DNA from: Natronomonas pharaonis DSM 2160
GTDB taxonomy: Archaea; Halobacteriota; Halobacteria; Halobacteriales; Haloarculaceae
Assembly (NCBI RefSeq): GCF_000026045.1
Contig: NC_007426.1
Coordinates: 434,001-498,000, forward strand
DNA: 64,000 nucleotides
Direction: 5' to 3'
Numbering within the stretch: the stretch's first letter is position 1; every line of letters starts with the position of its first letter. Shown here in pieces: positions 35,430 through 44,721 of this stretch. The position numbers were made by a program, and so were the translations under genes. A model generated the notes under the pieces. The model worked only from the letters and a program-made list of their open reading frames with translations, searched no databases and was not told where the DNA came from.

Positions 35430-36917
35430 TCACTCCAGATAGCCGAGGTCCCGCAGCCGTGATTTCGCCGTCTCGTCCATACGCCCCAGCGGGTCCCCCC
35501 CGTCGCCCTGTGTGTGTCCGTCCCACCCGACAGCGACTCGGTCTTCAAACCGACAGAGCGCCGCCTCGGTCGCTTCGATAATCGGGTCGTCGGCTGCTGC
35601 TTCGGTTGATTCGCCGCTGTCGCTGTCGAGTCGGTAGCCCTCGTCGGAGAGCCGCTCGTTGCGGATGTACTTGCCGTCCGGTCGTCGAGCGGCCCGCATC
35701 CGCGAGTAGAACCGCCCGTCCTCGTCGAGCTCGATGCCGGCGGCTGCGGCCTTCCGCTCTAGCTGTTCCAACTCGACGACTGGTCGGTCGTATTCGATGA
35801 ATCCGTAGTCGCCATCTTCGATGTCACGCCCAGGTCGGCACAGCGACCGCTCCGGCTCGAAGGGCCGTGCGCCGACCGACGATGCCGCTTCGGCCGCGCC
35901 GGCAATATCCAACACCGTGTCGTAGAGGTCGAGCAACTCGACTTGCTGCCGGTCACGCCCCGGCTCGATGCCCGGCGCGTCGACGAGAAGCGGGACGTTC
36001 ACCAGCGGCTCATAGACGGCGAACTCGTGGCCATACCGGCCGAATTCGCCGTGGAGCTCGCCGTGGTCGGCACAGACGACGACGGCGGTGTCGTCCCACC
36101 GGCCGCTCGTCCTGAGGAACTCGAAGAGCCGCCCCAGCTCGGCGTCCAGATGGCGGAGCTCGGCGTCGTAGAGCCGGCGAATCGCTTCGAACTCCGCCTC
36201 GTCGACCTCGCGTGCGCCGGCGTTGTAGGCTTTCGAGTTCTGACAGACAGCCCCGGGGTCGACATCCGGCGCGAACTGCTGTCGGTACTGTTCGGGTGGG
36301 TAGTACGGCAGGTGTGCATCCATCAGGTTCAGGAATGCGAACCACGGGCCGTCGGCCCCCTCGATGAACTGCTGGGTCCGGTCGACGATGGCCGGCGTCC
36401 GCGAGGCGGCGCGGCCGCGGGCGGCGAGCCGTTCGTGGACAGCGTTGCCGGCCGCGACGAGTCGGTCCGCCAGTGGCCGCAGCCGGCTGTCGAGCACCCA
36501 CGACCAGAGGTCGGCCGCCGCCGTCGCGAGAACCGACCCCGGAAGCGCTTCGAAGAAGCTGTCCTGTTCGTCGAACCCGGCGGTAAGCCGCGTGTAGGGC
36601 GTAATCCACGCGTTCGAAGAAAAACAGGTCGTCGTGTATCCGGATGCCGAAACCGCCTCGGCCAGCGTCGCCGTCTCTGCGGACAGATACGGCGACTCCT
36701 GTGTCGCGCCGTGGACGCTCGGATACTGACCGGTGAACAGCGAGGCGTGGGCCGGCAGCGTCCACGGTGCCTGCGAGACCGCCTCTTCGTAGACGCGTGC
36801 CTCGTCGGCAAACGACGCGAGCGCCGGCGTCGTCGGCCGGTCGTAGCCGTACGGCGTCAGGTGGTCTTTCCGAACCGTATCGAGCACGACGACGAGCACG
36901 TTCGGGTCGGCGGCCAT
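35430..36917 (-). CDS. Sulfatase/alkaline phosphatase superfamily protein
   Basis: 495 residues with the sulfatase-like fold: NVLVVVLDTVRKDHLTPYGY (metal Asp), SQAPWTLPAHASLFTG, and VVVCADHGELHGEFGRYGHE (Asp, His). The expected nucleophile position reads Thr53 (WTLPAH), not the Cys or Ser that becomes formylglycine in true sulfatases. It is therefore more likely a phosphohydrolase or phospho/sulfo-transferase than a classic sulfatase. No signal peptide, so cytoplasmic as it stands. Function not fixed. Confidence 0.8.
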   Translation of the reverse strand: MAADPNVLVVVLDTVRKDHLTPYGYDRPTTPALASFADEARVYEEAVSQAPWTLPAHASLFTGQYPSVHGATQESPYLSAETATLAEAVSASGYTTTCFSSNAWITPYTRLTAGFDEQDSFFEALPGSVLATAAADLWSWVLDSRLRPLADRLVAAGNAVHERLAARGRAASRTPAIVDRTQQFIEGADGPWFAFLNLMDAHLPYYPPEQYRQQFAPDVDPGAVCQNSKAYNAGAREVDEAEFEAIRRLYDAELRHLDAELGRLFEFLRTSGRWDDTAVVVCADHGELHGEFGRYGHEFAVYEPLVNVPLLVDAPGIEPGRDRQQVELLDLYDTVLDIAGAAEAASSVGARPFEPERSLCRPGRDIEDGDYGFIEYDRPVVELEQLERKAAAAGIELDEDGRFYSRMRAARRPDGKYIRNERLSDEGYRLDSDSGESTEAAADDPIIEATEAALCRFEDRVAVGWDGHTQGDGGDPLGRMDETAKSRLRDLGYLE

Positions 36918-37099
36918 TCTCGGCTTGAACCTGCGACGCTTCCGACTATAAGCCTGTGGAGCAGCCCCCGGTTCGGTAGCGGCCCGGCGTCACCGACAGC
37001 TCTGTTTCCGGCTCAGACCGTTGGACGGGCACGACGACACCGTGGTCTACAGGCTATGCGGAACGTCAAAAGACGAGAGGAAAACGCTGTGGCCGACAC

Positions 37100-37465
37100 T
37101 CAGAACGGCGCGTCCGGCCCTTCGTCGCTGTCGTCGTCGCTTGTGGTCTCGCCAGGGAAGGACGGCGACACCTGCCCGCCGGCCATTCCTTCGCTGCCGC
37201 CGTCGGAGCCGGTGTCGGCGTAGACGGTGTCGATTTCGGGAATCTCTTCGGTCATGCGGCTCTTGATGGCCTGAATCGTCATCGGCGAGATGCCACAGCC
37301 GGAACAGGCGCCGCCAAGCATGATGGTGACCTCCCCGTTCTCGCGGTCGAGGTCCTGAATCGCGGCGCTGCCGCCGTGCATCTGAATCTGTGGGAAGTTG
37401 CGGCGGAGGAAGTTGCTGATGCGTTCGCGGAGTTCCTCGTCGCCGTCGGCGGTTTCAGTGCTCAT
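37100..37465 (-). CDS. nfu: NifU C-terminal domain (Nfu) protein
   Basis: 121 residues. The family motif MLGGACSGCGISPMTIQ gives the CxxC that holds a bridging Fe-S cluster. The N-terminus is RERISNFLRRNFPQIQMHGG. It carries clusters to apo-proteins downstream of SufU. The ATG at 37465 (MSTETADGDEE) is preferred; the frame continues upstream without support. The C-terminal 35 residues are acidic and low-complexity. Confidence 0.92.
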   Translation of the reverse strand: MSTETADGDEELRERISNFLRRNFPQIQMHGGSAAIQDLDRENGEVTIMLGGACSGCGISPMTIQAIKSRMTEEIPEIDTVYADTGSDGGSEGMAGGQVSPSFPGETTSDDDSDEGPDAPF

Positions 37466-37585
37466 GTTCCCGCGTATGCGGTGCAGCCGTATGAAGATTT
37501 GGCTCCCGGACGCGGGCCGGAGATTCACCGGCTCGACGGCTCGCTGCCGAGAATTCGCCTCTGTCTGACGAGCGTCTGACGGGTG

Positions 37586-37592
37586 TTTATAC
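37586..37592 (+). promoter_or_regulatory. TATA box of the lipoprotein gene at 37616
   Basis: TTTATAC about 24-30 bases before the ATG at 37616, as in leaderless transcripts. It argues for that start rather than the upstream in-frame one at 37583. Confidence 0.6.
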
Positions 37593-37615
37593 TACCGCAC
37601 ATCCCCATTCCGTGT

Positions 37616-38062
37616 ATGCCGACACGCCGTCGAGTGCTCGCCGTCGCGGCCGCCGCAACCGCGACCGCGGGCTGTACTGCGCTTGGGGATGGGGAAAACG
37701 ACGAGACCGGTGACGCCGACAGCGTCCGGCTGGAGGACCTGTCGGTCCAGAACAACCACGACGAGGACCACCAGATTCAGCTGGCCGTCGAGGCCGACGG
37801 TGACGTGCTCCACCTCGGAACCTACGAACTCGACGCCGACGGCGGCAGCGAAACCGTCGACGGCGAGTGGAGCGACGACACCGACTCCTACCGGGTTCAC
37901 GCGCGCCTCGACGACGGAGCGATACAGACGGCCGACGTGACCGAAGGTGTCGGCGAGGGGACCGACTGTGTCCGCGTGCTGGTCCGCGTCGACGGGACCG
38001 GCGACCTCGCCGTCTGGAACGGGGCCAACTGCGGCGACGATGCCGACCCGGAGAATCTCTGA
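37616..38062 (+). CDS. Tat lipoprotein, unknown function
   Basis: 148 residues. The N-terminus MPTRRRVLAVAAAATATAGC is a Tat-like signal with a lipobox cysteine near residue 20. The mature part is acidic with a repeated beta-like pattern (VQNNHDEDHQIQLAVE, GGSETVDGEWSDDTDSYRV), resembling an immunoglobulin or CARDB-like domain. Cys residues late in the protein (GTDCVR, GANCGDD) could pair. Function unknown. It is convergent with the next gene. Confidence 0.82.
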   Translation: MPTRRRVLAVAAAATATAGCTALGDGENDETGDADSVRLEDLSVQNNHDEDHQIQLAVEADGDVLHLGTYELDADGGSETVDGEWSDDTDSYRVHARLDDGAIQTADVTEGVGEGTDCVRVLVRVDGTGDLAVWNGANCGDDADPENL

Positions 38063-38068
38063 CGGCGG

Positions 38069-38380
38069 CTACTCGCCGAACGTCCGTTCCAGCTCGGCTT
38101 CCAGCTCACCGATGTAGGTTTCGAGCACGGACTCGAACGTTTCTTCCTCGACCGCCACGCCCGTCAGCCGGTCGTAGGGGTCGTCCGGTAGCTCGACGTA
38201 GAACCCCTCCGCGTCGTCATCGTAGAACGGCTCGGACTCGTTGAGGACCTGCTGGTCGATGGCGTGAATCAGCGTCGAGTCGTACTCCTCGTTCAGCCGG
38301 TTGAAGACGTTCTTGTAGGCCTGCTGCAACTGCGGAAAGAGGTCGACGTATTTCTGTTCGTCGAAGGTTTCGGCGTCCAT
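38069..38380 (-). CDS. Conserved haloarchaeal protein (DUF5783-like)
   Basis: 103 residues with segments FPQLQQAYKNVFNRLNEEYD and IHAIDQQVLNESEPFY, which I associate with the haloarchaeal DUF5783 family. All-helical, soluble and acidic. The ATG at 38380 is the likely start; the frame to 38623 overlaps the divergent dut gene. Function unknown. Confidence 0.75.
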   Translation of the reverse strand: MDAETFDEQKYVDLFPQLQQAYKNVFNRLNEEYDSTLIHAIDQQVLNESEPFYDDDAEGFYVELPDDPYDRLTGVAVEEETFESVLETYIGELEAELERTFGE

Positions 38381-38480
38381 GCCCTCCGGTTGGTGGCGGC
38401 CCCCCAAAAGCCGGTCGGACCCGACCGGGCGACTGCCGACGGGACGCAACCGCTTTGTGCCGACGGGATGAGGAGACGTT

Positions 38481-38942
38481 ATGTTCCGGAGCGGCAGTTT
38501 CGTCGCCGACCGCATCGACCCGACAACAGCGGCACAGCAACAACCCAACGGCGTCGATTTGACGCTTTCGGCGGTCTTCGAACAGGCGTCGCCCGGCCGT
38601 ATCGACCAAGACGGCAAATCCATCGGCGACCGGCAAGAGCTGTCGGCCGACGACGGCGTCTTTCGCCTCCAGCCCGGCGGCTACATCGTCCAATACGGCG
38701 AGACCATCTCGATACCCGAAGAGCACGTCGGCTTCGTCTACCCCCGGTCGTCGCTGTTGCGGAACTCCTGTATGCTCAATACGGCCGTTTGGGACGCCGG
38801 CTACGAGGGGAAAGGCGAGGGGCTGTTGGAGGTCCACCACGAAATCGAAATCGAGGCCGGCGCACGCATCGCCCAACTTGTACTCGCCGGGGCCGACCAC
38901 GAGGGGACCTACGACGGGAGTTACCAGGGCGAACGAATCTGA
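38481..38942 (+). CDS. dut: dUTP diphosphatase (dCTP deaminase-like family)
   Basis: 153 residues of the trimeric dUTPase/dCTP deaminase fold. Motifs are PNGVDLTLSAVFE, FVYPRSSLLRNS (phosphate-binding Arg-Ser-Ser), AVWDAGYEGKGEG (catalytic Asp-x-x-Tyr) and ARIAQLVLAG. It keeps dUTP out of DNA and supplies dUMP. Archaeal sequences of this length are usually called dUTPase, though a deaminase role cannot be excluded from sequence. Confidence 0.87.
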   Translation: MFRSGSFVADRIDPTTAAQQQPNGVDLTLSAVFEQASPGRIDQDGKSIGDRQELSADDGVFRLQPGGYIVQYGETISIPEEHVGFVYPRSSLLRNSCMLNTAVWDAGYEGKGEGLLEVHHEIEIEAGARIAQLVLAGADHEGTYDGSYQGERI

Positions 38943-38987
38943 GCGCGCAAACGCCGCCGTTTAGTCGCTTCCGCACCCACCGTGTGT

Positions 38988-39671
38988 ATGAGCGTTCGAG
39001 CCGAGTTCGACGCGTGGGCGGCCGACGGCCGCGACCGCGGGATGGAACAGCGCCACTGGCACACCGCAAAGCACGCGCTGGCGCGCATGCCGGTTGAGGC
39101 CGATGAGACGGTCCTCGATTTAGGATGTGGCAGCGGCTACGCGGCCCGCGCGCTCCGGGACGCCAAGGACGCCGGCCGCGCGTACGGCCTTGACGGCTCC
39201 CCGGAGATGGTCCGCAACGCCCGCGAGTACACCGACGACCCGCAGGTCAGCTACGTTGTCGGCGATTTCGGTTCGCTGCCCTTCGCGGCCGACAGCATCG
39301 ACCACGCCTTCTCCATGGAGGCGTTCTATTATGCGGCCGACCCGGTCGGAGCGCTGAACGAACTGCGACGGGTGCTCCGGCCCGGCGGTACGTTCTACTG
39401 TGCGGTCGACTACTTCGAGGAGAGCGTCCACACCCACGAGTGGCAAGAGGGAATCGATATCGACATGACACTGTGGGACTACGAGCAGTACCGCGAGGCC
39501 TTCCGCGAGGCCGGCTTCTACGTCGCCGAGCAGGACACGATTCCGGACCGCGAGACGGAAATCCCACCCGAAGATGAGTTCCCGACCGACGACTGGGAGC
39601 GCCGCGAGGACATGGTCGAGCGGTTCCGGGAGTTCGGAACGCTCCTGACTGTCGGCGTCGCGCCGGCGTGA
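38988..39671 (+). CDS. Class I SAM-dependent methyltransferase
   Basis: 227 residues. SAM-binding motif I is VLDLGCGSGYAARAL, motif II is YGLDGSPEMV, and the post-motif region is YVVGDFGSLPFAADSIDHAFSMEAFYY. It resembles UbiE/methyltransferase type 11. Substrate unknown. The start at ATG 38988 is preferred to the GTG two codons upstream. It follows dut with 45 bases between. Confidence 0.85.
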   Translation: MSVRAEFDAWAADGRDRGMEQRHWHTAKHALARMPVEADETVLDLGCGSGYAARALRDAKDAGRAYGLDGSPEMVRNAREYTDDPQVSYVVGDFGSLPFAADSIDHAFSMEAFYYAADPVGALNELRRVLRPGGTFYCAVDYFEESVHTHEWQEGIDIDMTLWDYEQYREAFREAGFYVAEQDTIPDRETEIPPEDEFPTDDWERREDMVERFREFGTLLTVGVAPA

Positions 39672-39681
39672 GTGTCGGGGG

Positions 39682-40251
39682 CTACTGGTCGTCGCGCTCG
39701 CCGGCCGGAACGACGATTTCGAGCCAGTTTTCCTGTGGCGGCAGCGGGCACTCGTAGGCGTCGCTGTAGGCACAGAAAGGGTTGTACGCGAGATTGAAAT
39801 CCAGCGGCACGGTCGCGCCGTCTTCGAGGTCACCCTCGTAGTGTAGCTCCATGTACCGGCCGGCCGGATAGGTCTGCTGGCCGGTCGTCTTGTCGCGGAA
39901 GGGAACGAAAAGCGAGCCGTCGCCGCGCTGGTCGACCCGCTGATAAGCGACGAGCGTGTGCTCGTCCCGATTGTCGCTTGCGTCCGGCACCTCAAAGGTG
40001 AGCCGAGCGACGCGCTCGTAGAGCCGTTCGCCCTCGGCTGTCGTCTCCATCGTAATCGTTTCGTCGCTGTCGTCGACCTCGACTGTCGCCGCAACGCGGT
40101 AGTCGGGATTCGGCTCGAAGTAGTCGAGCCCGTCGAAGCTCTCCCGCTTTTCGGGCGGCAGCGGCGACGACCGCGCTGTGGCGAACTGCTCGTCTTTTTG
40201 CTCCCGATACTCGGTCAGTTCGGCCCGCCAGGCGTCGACGTCGAACTCCAT
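39682..40251 (-). CDS. DUF1684 family protein
   Basis: 189 residues with the diagnostic DUF1684 end NLAYNPFCAYSDAYECPLPP followed by ENWLEIVVPAGE. The N-terminus WRAELTEYREQKDEQF and GLDYFEPNPDYRVAATVE also fit. The family is widespread in bacteria and haloarchaea; its biochemical role is not established. It is convergent with the methyltransferase and divergent from the helicase gene. Confidence 0.9.
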   Translation of the reverse strand: MEFDVDAWRAELTEYREQKDEQFATARSSPLPPEKRESFDGLDYFEPNPDYRVAATVEVDDSDETITMETTAEGERLYERVARLTFEVPDASDNRDEHTLVAYQRVDQRGDGSLFVPFRDKTTGQQTYPAGRYMELHYEGDLEDGATVPLDFNLAYNPFCAYSDAYECPLPPQENWLEIVVPAGERDDQ

Positions 40252-40314
40252 ACCGGCTGTGGGGCGTTCGGACGGAAATACTGTCCGGGCCTGTCGCCGG
40301 CTTCGGGGTCCGAC

Positions 40315-42699
40315 ATGTCTTTAGGCGAAGCCGCATCACCTCCGTTCGTGTCTTCCGCCCCGGACTGGCGGCCGATATTCGGCCACGACGACCCCTACGA
40401 CGACCAGCGAGACGGTATCGAGACCGCCATCGAGACCGCGGCAGACGACGGCTTTCTGGCGCTGGAGGGGGCCTGCGGGACCGGCAAGACGATGCTGGCG
40501 TTGACCGCCGGTATCCATCTGGTCCGGGACCCCGACTCGTCGTTCGAACGCGTCTTCGTACTGACGAGTGTCAAACAACAGCTCCGGCAGTTCGAGGCGG
40601 ACATCCGCACCATCAACGGGAACCTGCCGGACGACTGGCATCCCGTGTCGGCGCTGACCCTTGTCGGGAAGGCGGATGTCTGTCCGTACAACCTTGCGGG
40701 TGCCGGCGGTATCGACGACACTAACGTCTACGAGCGATGTGAGGGGCTCCGCGAGCGGACGCGCGGGCTCACAGACGAGGCGACGACCGCCGGCAGCCTC
40801 GCACAGCAAGCCCGGAGCCAGCAGGTCGGCCTTGGCGATTCGGCAGGCGAAGCCTCCTATCTCGAGGCCGCCGGCGAGCCGACCCCATACCCGCCGGAGA
40901 TGCCCGCGGCCGGCGATGCCGATGTCGAGTTCTGCCCCTTCTATGCCGGCTTTCTCGACGACCTCCCGGAGGATGGCGACCCGATTGAGGCGGTTCCCTT
41001 CGACCCGACCGACCGCGGTCTCATCGAAACCGATGACCTCGTGGAACTGTCGGCGAGCCGCGGCAGCTGCCCGCATTCGGTGATGGGTGCGCTGCTCCCA
41101 AACGTCGAGATACTCGTCGGCAACTACTACCACGCCTTCGACCCGACGACCGTCGAGGCGTTTACCGGCGGTCTCATCGACGAGGAGACGTTCGTCATCT
41201 GTGATGAGGCCCACATGCTCGAACCGCGCGTTCGCGACCTCGTCGGCGACAGCGTCTCCGACCGAGCGCTTGCCGACGCCGCCGGCGAACTCTCGCGGGT
41301 CATCGAGACGGTTGCCGCCGTCGAGGAAGCCGGCCAATCGGCCGAACATGGCCCCGAAGCGCGCGCTCGGGCCGAGACCGTCCGGCAGGAGCTAAACGGC
41401 ACCGACGTAACGCTCGGCGAACTCCGTGATACCCGGCGGCTCTTGGGAGCGCTCGGTGACCGCCTCGACGAGCGCGTCACGGCGTCCCTCGACCGTCGCG
41501 ACCCGGGCTGGCGGCAGCATCTCCCGGACCTCGATGACGACGAACTCCCGCTTCGGGACCCCGAGACGCCCGAGACGGACGAACTGACCCGCTGGGCCGA
41601 GGAGAACGGCTTCGACGAGCGGCTGTGGGTCCGCGCCGAGGCCGTCTGTGCGGCCGCGGCGACGGTGCTCAACACGCTCGACGAGGACGACAAACGCCGG
41701 GCGGCACCGGCCGTCGGTCGGACGCTCGCCCGCTGGCGGCGCTGTGACCACACTGACTACTTCCGGGCTATCGACCTCGAACGGACGTGGGACGACACCC
41801 GCCCGGCGGAGTCGTGGCGACGGGCCTACACGGCGAGCTACACGCTCCACAACTGCTTGCCAGCCGACGAAATCGGCGAGCGGCTGGCGGCTTTCGGCGG
41901 CGGTGTTTTGATGAGTGCGACCCTGGAGCCGCTGGATGTCTTCGCCGAGGTGACCGGCCTCCGACACCTCGAACGCGAGGCCGACCGGCCAGTCGTCGAG
42001 CGAACCTACGGGCTGGAGTTTCCCGAGGCCAACCGGGCCTCCTTTGCCGTCGATGCGCCGAAATTCACCTACGAGAACCGCGGTGACCCGGGCGACGAGA
42101 CGCCGACAAGACAGGCCCACGCTCGCGCCATCCGGCAGGTCGCCGCCGCCCCCGGTAACGTCTTGGTCTGTCTGCCCTCCTACCGGGAGGCCGAATGGGC
42201 CGCCTCCGTACTCTCGGCGCTCGACAAGGAGGTACTGGTCGATGAGGCGACAGACGACGTGGCGACAGAGCGGCTGAAGCAGTCGTTCTTCGAGGGCGAG
42301 CCGAAAGTACTGGTGACGAGCCTCCGTGGGACGCTAACCGAGGGTGTCGACTACCGCGGCGACCGGCTCTCGGCGGCTATCGTCTGTGGCGTTCCCATCA
42401 TCAACACTGCGAGCCCGCAGACGAGAGCCGTTCGGACCGCCTACGACCGGGCCTTCGGCGACGGGTTCAAATACGCCCTGTCGGTGCCGGCCGTCAGGAA
42501 GGCCCGGCAGGCGGTCGGCCGTGTCATCCGCGGCCCCGACGAGTGTGGGGTCCGCGTGCTGTGTGACGAACGCTACGCCCGGGAGTCGTGGGACAGCGTT
42601 CGCGACCTGCTCGGCGAGGCCGAACGCGAGGAGTTCCAGCCTGTCGGCTCCGATATGCTCGATTTCGCCCTCGAGCAGTTCTGGGACGACGCCGCGTAG
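40315..42699 (+). CDS. XPD/Rad3-like DNA helicase
   Basis: 794 residues of superfamily 2, XPD/DinG branch. Walker A is EGACGTGKTMLAL, and DEAH is ICDEAHMLEPRV. Iron-sulfur domain cysteines lie in KADVCPYN, YERCEG, VEFCPFY and GSCPHSV. Motif VI is KARQAVGRVIRGPDECG. It is a 5'-3' helicase for repair. It shows only general similarity to the shorter one at 13639. The start was set at ATG 40315; the extension upstream overlaps DUF1684. Confidence 0.9.
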   Translation: MSLGEAASPPFVSSAPDWRPIFGHDDPYDDQRDGIETAIETAADDGFLALEGACGTGKTMLALTAGIHLVRDPDSSFERVFVLTSVKQQLRQFEADIRTINGNLPDDWHPVSALTLVGKADVCPYNLAGAGGIDDTNVYERCEGLRERTRGLTDEATTAGSLAQQARSQQVGLGDSAGEASYLEAAGEPTPYPPEMPAAGDADVEFCPFYAGFLDDLPEDGDPIEAVPFDPTDRGLIETDDLVELSASRGSCPHSVMGALLPNVEILVGNYYHAFDPTTVEAFTGGLIDEETFVICDEAHMLEPRVRDLVGDSVSDRALADAAGELSRVIETVAAVEEAGQSAEHGPEARARAETVRQELNGTDVTLGELRDTRRLLGALGDRLDERVTASLDRRDPGWRQHLPDLDDDELPLRDPETPETDELTRWAEENGFDERLWVRAEAVCAAAATVLNTLDEDDKRRAAPAVGRTLARWRRCDHTDYFRAIDLERTWDDTRPAESWRRAYTASYTLHNCLPADEIGERLAAFGGGVLMSATLEPLDVFAEVTGLRHLEREADRPVVERTYGLEFPEANRASFAVDAPKFTYENRGDPGDETPTRQAHARAIRQVAAAPGNVLVCLPSYREAEWAASVLSALDKEVLVDEATDDVATERLKQSFFEGEPKVLVTSLRGTLTEGVDYRGDRLSAAIVCGVPIINTASPQTRAVRTAYDRAFGDGFKYALSVPAVRKARQAVGRVIRGPDECGVRVLCDERYARESWDSVRDLLGEAEREEFQPVGSDMLDFALEQFWDDAA

Positions 42700-42748
42700 C
42701 TCTTTCGGCGACACAAACGGTTTTGCTCCAGCCCGTCGATTCGCCTGT

Positions 42749-43744
42749 ATGTCATCCCTCCGTCACCGGCGGTACGTTCTCGGTGGTTTGCTGGCGGCAA
42801 TCGGCGTGCTTGCAGCCGCAGTGCTCTGGAACGTCGTCGGCACGGTCTTCTTTGCGGTTACTGTCGCGTACGTTCTCTACCCCGCTCGCCAACGGCTCGT
42901 CAACCGGGGCGTCCCACGTCGGGTTGCAAGCGGGCTGCTCACGGCTGCCGCCTTTTTAACGGTCGTCGTGTTGCTTGCGCCCATCGCGTGGACCATCTTC
43001 AGACAGCGTGGGGCAATCCTTGAGTTCCTCAACAATCTTCCCGACGAACTCCCCGTTGAGGCGTTCGGCTTTGTCGTCACCATCGACGTTGCTGACCTCG
43101 TCGACACGACCGCGGATACACTACAGTCGATTGCGATTTCGCTGGCCGCCGACGCCATCTTTCTCGCACTGCAGCTTCTCATGTTCGCGCTCGTGCTCTA
43201 TGGGCTGTTGTTGCGGCCGAACGCCGTCGGGCGGGCGGCGTTTCGCGTGACGCCGAGCCCCTATCACGATATCCTCGTTGCCCTGCATCGGCGTATCGCC
43301 GGGACGCTGTATGCGCTGTATGTCATCCAAGCGGCGACGGCCGTGATTACGTTCCCGCTTGCGCTCATCGTTTTTTATCTGCTTGGGTACCCCGACGTGT
43401 TCGTGCTGGCGGTGTTGGCGGCGCTCTTGCAGTTCATCCCGATTGTCGGACCCGGGATGTTGGCCGCAGGGCTGGCCGGCCACGACGTGCTCGTCGGGAT
43501 GCCGCATCGGGCGGTCGGCGTCATCATCCTCGGTCCGCTGTTTGTCGGCCTGCTGCCGGACCTGCTCGTTCGGCCGCGGCTGGCGGCCAGTAAAGCAAAG
43601 CTGCCGGCTAGCCTCTATTTCGTCGGGTTCGTCGGCGGCGTGCTCACTGTCGGCGTCATCGGCATCATCGCCGGGCCGCTCGTTGTCGCACTGCTTGTCG
43701 AGGCTGTCAATCTACTGAGCGAGCGCAACCAGTCAGCCGCCTAA
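42749..43744 (+). CDS. AI-2E family membrane permease
   Basis: 331 residues with eight hydrophobic segments, of the PerM/AI-2E type. Late family motifs include ALLQFIPIVGPGMLAAGLAG, and MPHRAVGVIILGPLFVGLLPDLLVRPR is typical. The transported solute in archaea is unknown; some relatives are Na+/H+ antiporters. The stop overlaps that of convergent htpX in CTAA (43741-43744). Confidence 0.87.
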   Translation: MSSLRHRRYVLGGLLAAIGVLAAAVLWNVVGTVFFAVTVAYVLYPARQRLVNRGVPRRVASGLLTAAAFLTVVVLLAPIAWTIFRQRGAILEFLNNLPDELPVEAFGFVVTIDVADLVDTTADTLQSIAISLAADAIFLALQLLMFALVLYGLLLRPNAVGRAAFRVTPSPYHDILVALHRRIAGTLYALYVIQAATAVITFPLALIVFYLLGYPDVFVLAVLAALLQFIPIVGPGMLAAGLAGHDVLVGMPHRAVGVIILGPLFVGLLPDLLVRPRLAASKAKLPASLYFVGFVGGVLTVGVIGIIAGPLVVALLVEAVNLLSERNQSAA

Positions 43745-44613
43745 CGCTCCATCTCCCGTTCGAGCTCCCGGAGCTTTTCGATGCGTGTTTCGGTCGGCGG
43801 GTGCGTCGATGCCAGCTTGGCGATAAACCCCTTGCTGATGGGAATAATGAAGAAGGCGTTCATCTCGGCCTGCTCGCGGAGGTCTTCCTGTGGGACCTCG
43901 TCCATCCGGCCGGAGATTTTCATCAACGCCGTCGCCAGCGCCGACGGCTTGCCGGTGATGGCGGCCGCGCCCCGGTCGGCCGAGTACTCCCGATAGCGGC
44001 TGAGCGCGCGGATGAGCAGGAACGAGAGCACCCACACCAAAAGCGAGACGAGTATGGCGACAATGAGCGGTGCCTGATTGCGGCCGCCTCGGCCGCCGCT
44101 GAAGAGCCACCCCCACCGGACGATGAGGAAGGCAATTGTCGACAGGAACGAGGCTATCGTCATCACGGCGACGTCGCGGTTCTTGATGTGCGCCAGTTCG
44201 TGGGCCAACACGCCCTCAAGTTCCTCGTCGTCGAGTGTCTGGAGCAGCCCCGTGGTCACACAGACCGCCGAGTTCGACGGCGACCGCCCCGTCGCAAAGG
44301 CGTTCGGCGTCTGGTTGTCGGCGACGGCGACTGTCGGCTTTGGCAGGTCCGCCTGCTGGGCAAGCCGGCCGACCTTGGCGTGGAGCTCCGGATACTCCTC
44401 TTGGTCGACTGTCCGTGCGCCCATCGACCGCAAGGCCAGTTTGTCGCTGAAGAAGAACTGGGCGATAGAGAAGCCGCCGAGCAGTATAGCTGGAACGAGC
44501 AGCCCCTCGAAGTACAGCGTCAACACGCCGACAAAGACGAGATAGAGGGCAAAGAGCAAAAACATCGTCAGGCCCATCCGGGCTCTGAGCCCCCAGTCGG
44601 TCTCCCATTGCAT
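43741..44613 (-). CDS. htpX: Membrane metalloprotease HtpX
   Basis: 290 residues. Two N-terminal membrane segments, then the zinc motif LAHELAHIKNRDVAVM with the third ligand Glu in SRYREYSADRGAAAI. Two more membrane segments lie between. It degrades misfolded membrane proteins with Lon-like quality control. Start ATG 44613 (MQWETDWGLRARMG); a GTG two codons upstream is possible. Only about 80 bases separate this start from the insertion-element remnant, which could supply or disturb its promoter. Confidence 0.95.
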   Translation of the reverse strand: MQWETDWGLRARMGLTMFLLFALYLVFVGVLTLYFEGLLVPAILLGGFSIAQFFFSDKLALRSMGARTVDQEEYPELHAKVGRLAQQADLPKPTVAVADNQTPNAFATGRSPSNSAVCVTTGLLQTLDDEELEGVLAHELAHIKNRDVAVMTIASFLSTIAFLIVRWGWLFSGGRGGRNQAPLIVAILVSLLVWVLSFLLIRALSRYREYSADRGAAAITGKPSALATALMKISGRMDEVPQEDLREQAEMNAFFIIPISKGFIAKLASTHPPTETRIEKLRELEREMER

Positions 44614-44721
44614 ACCCACCCCTTCGGCTCGAAGAATAAAAACAATCGCGGAGCGGGACGCGGGCCGCGACAGCTTAGCTGATTGCAGGCGCTAAGCCCC
44701 CCTTCCTCAACGAGCACCGCA

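Noticed and set aside
13639-42699. The two XPD-like helicases as a recent duplication
   Set aside because: They differ strongly in length (586 and 794 residues) and share only helicase motifs; they are distinct family branches.
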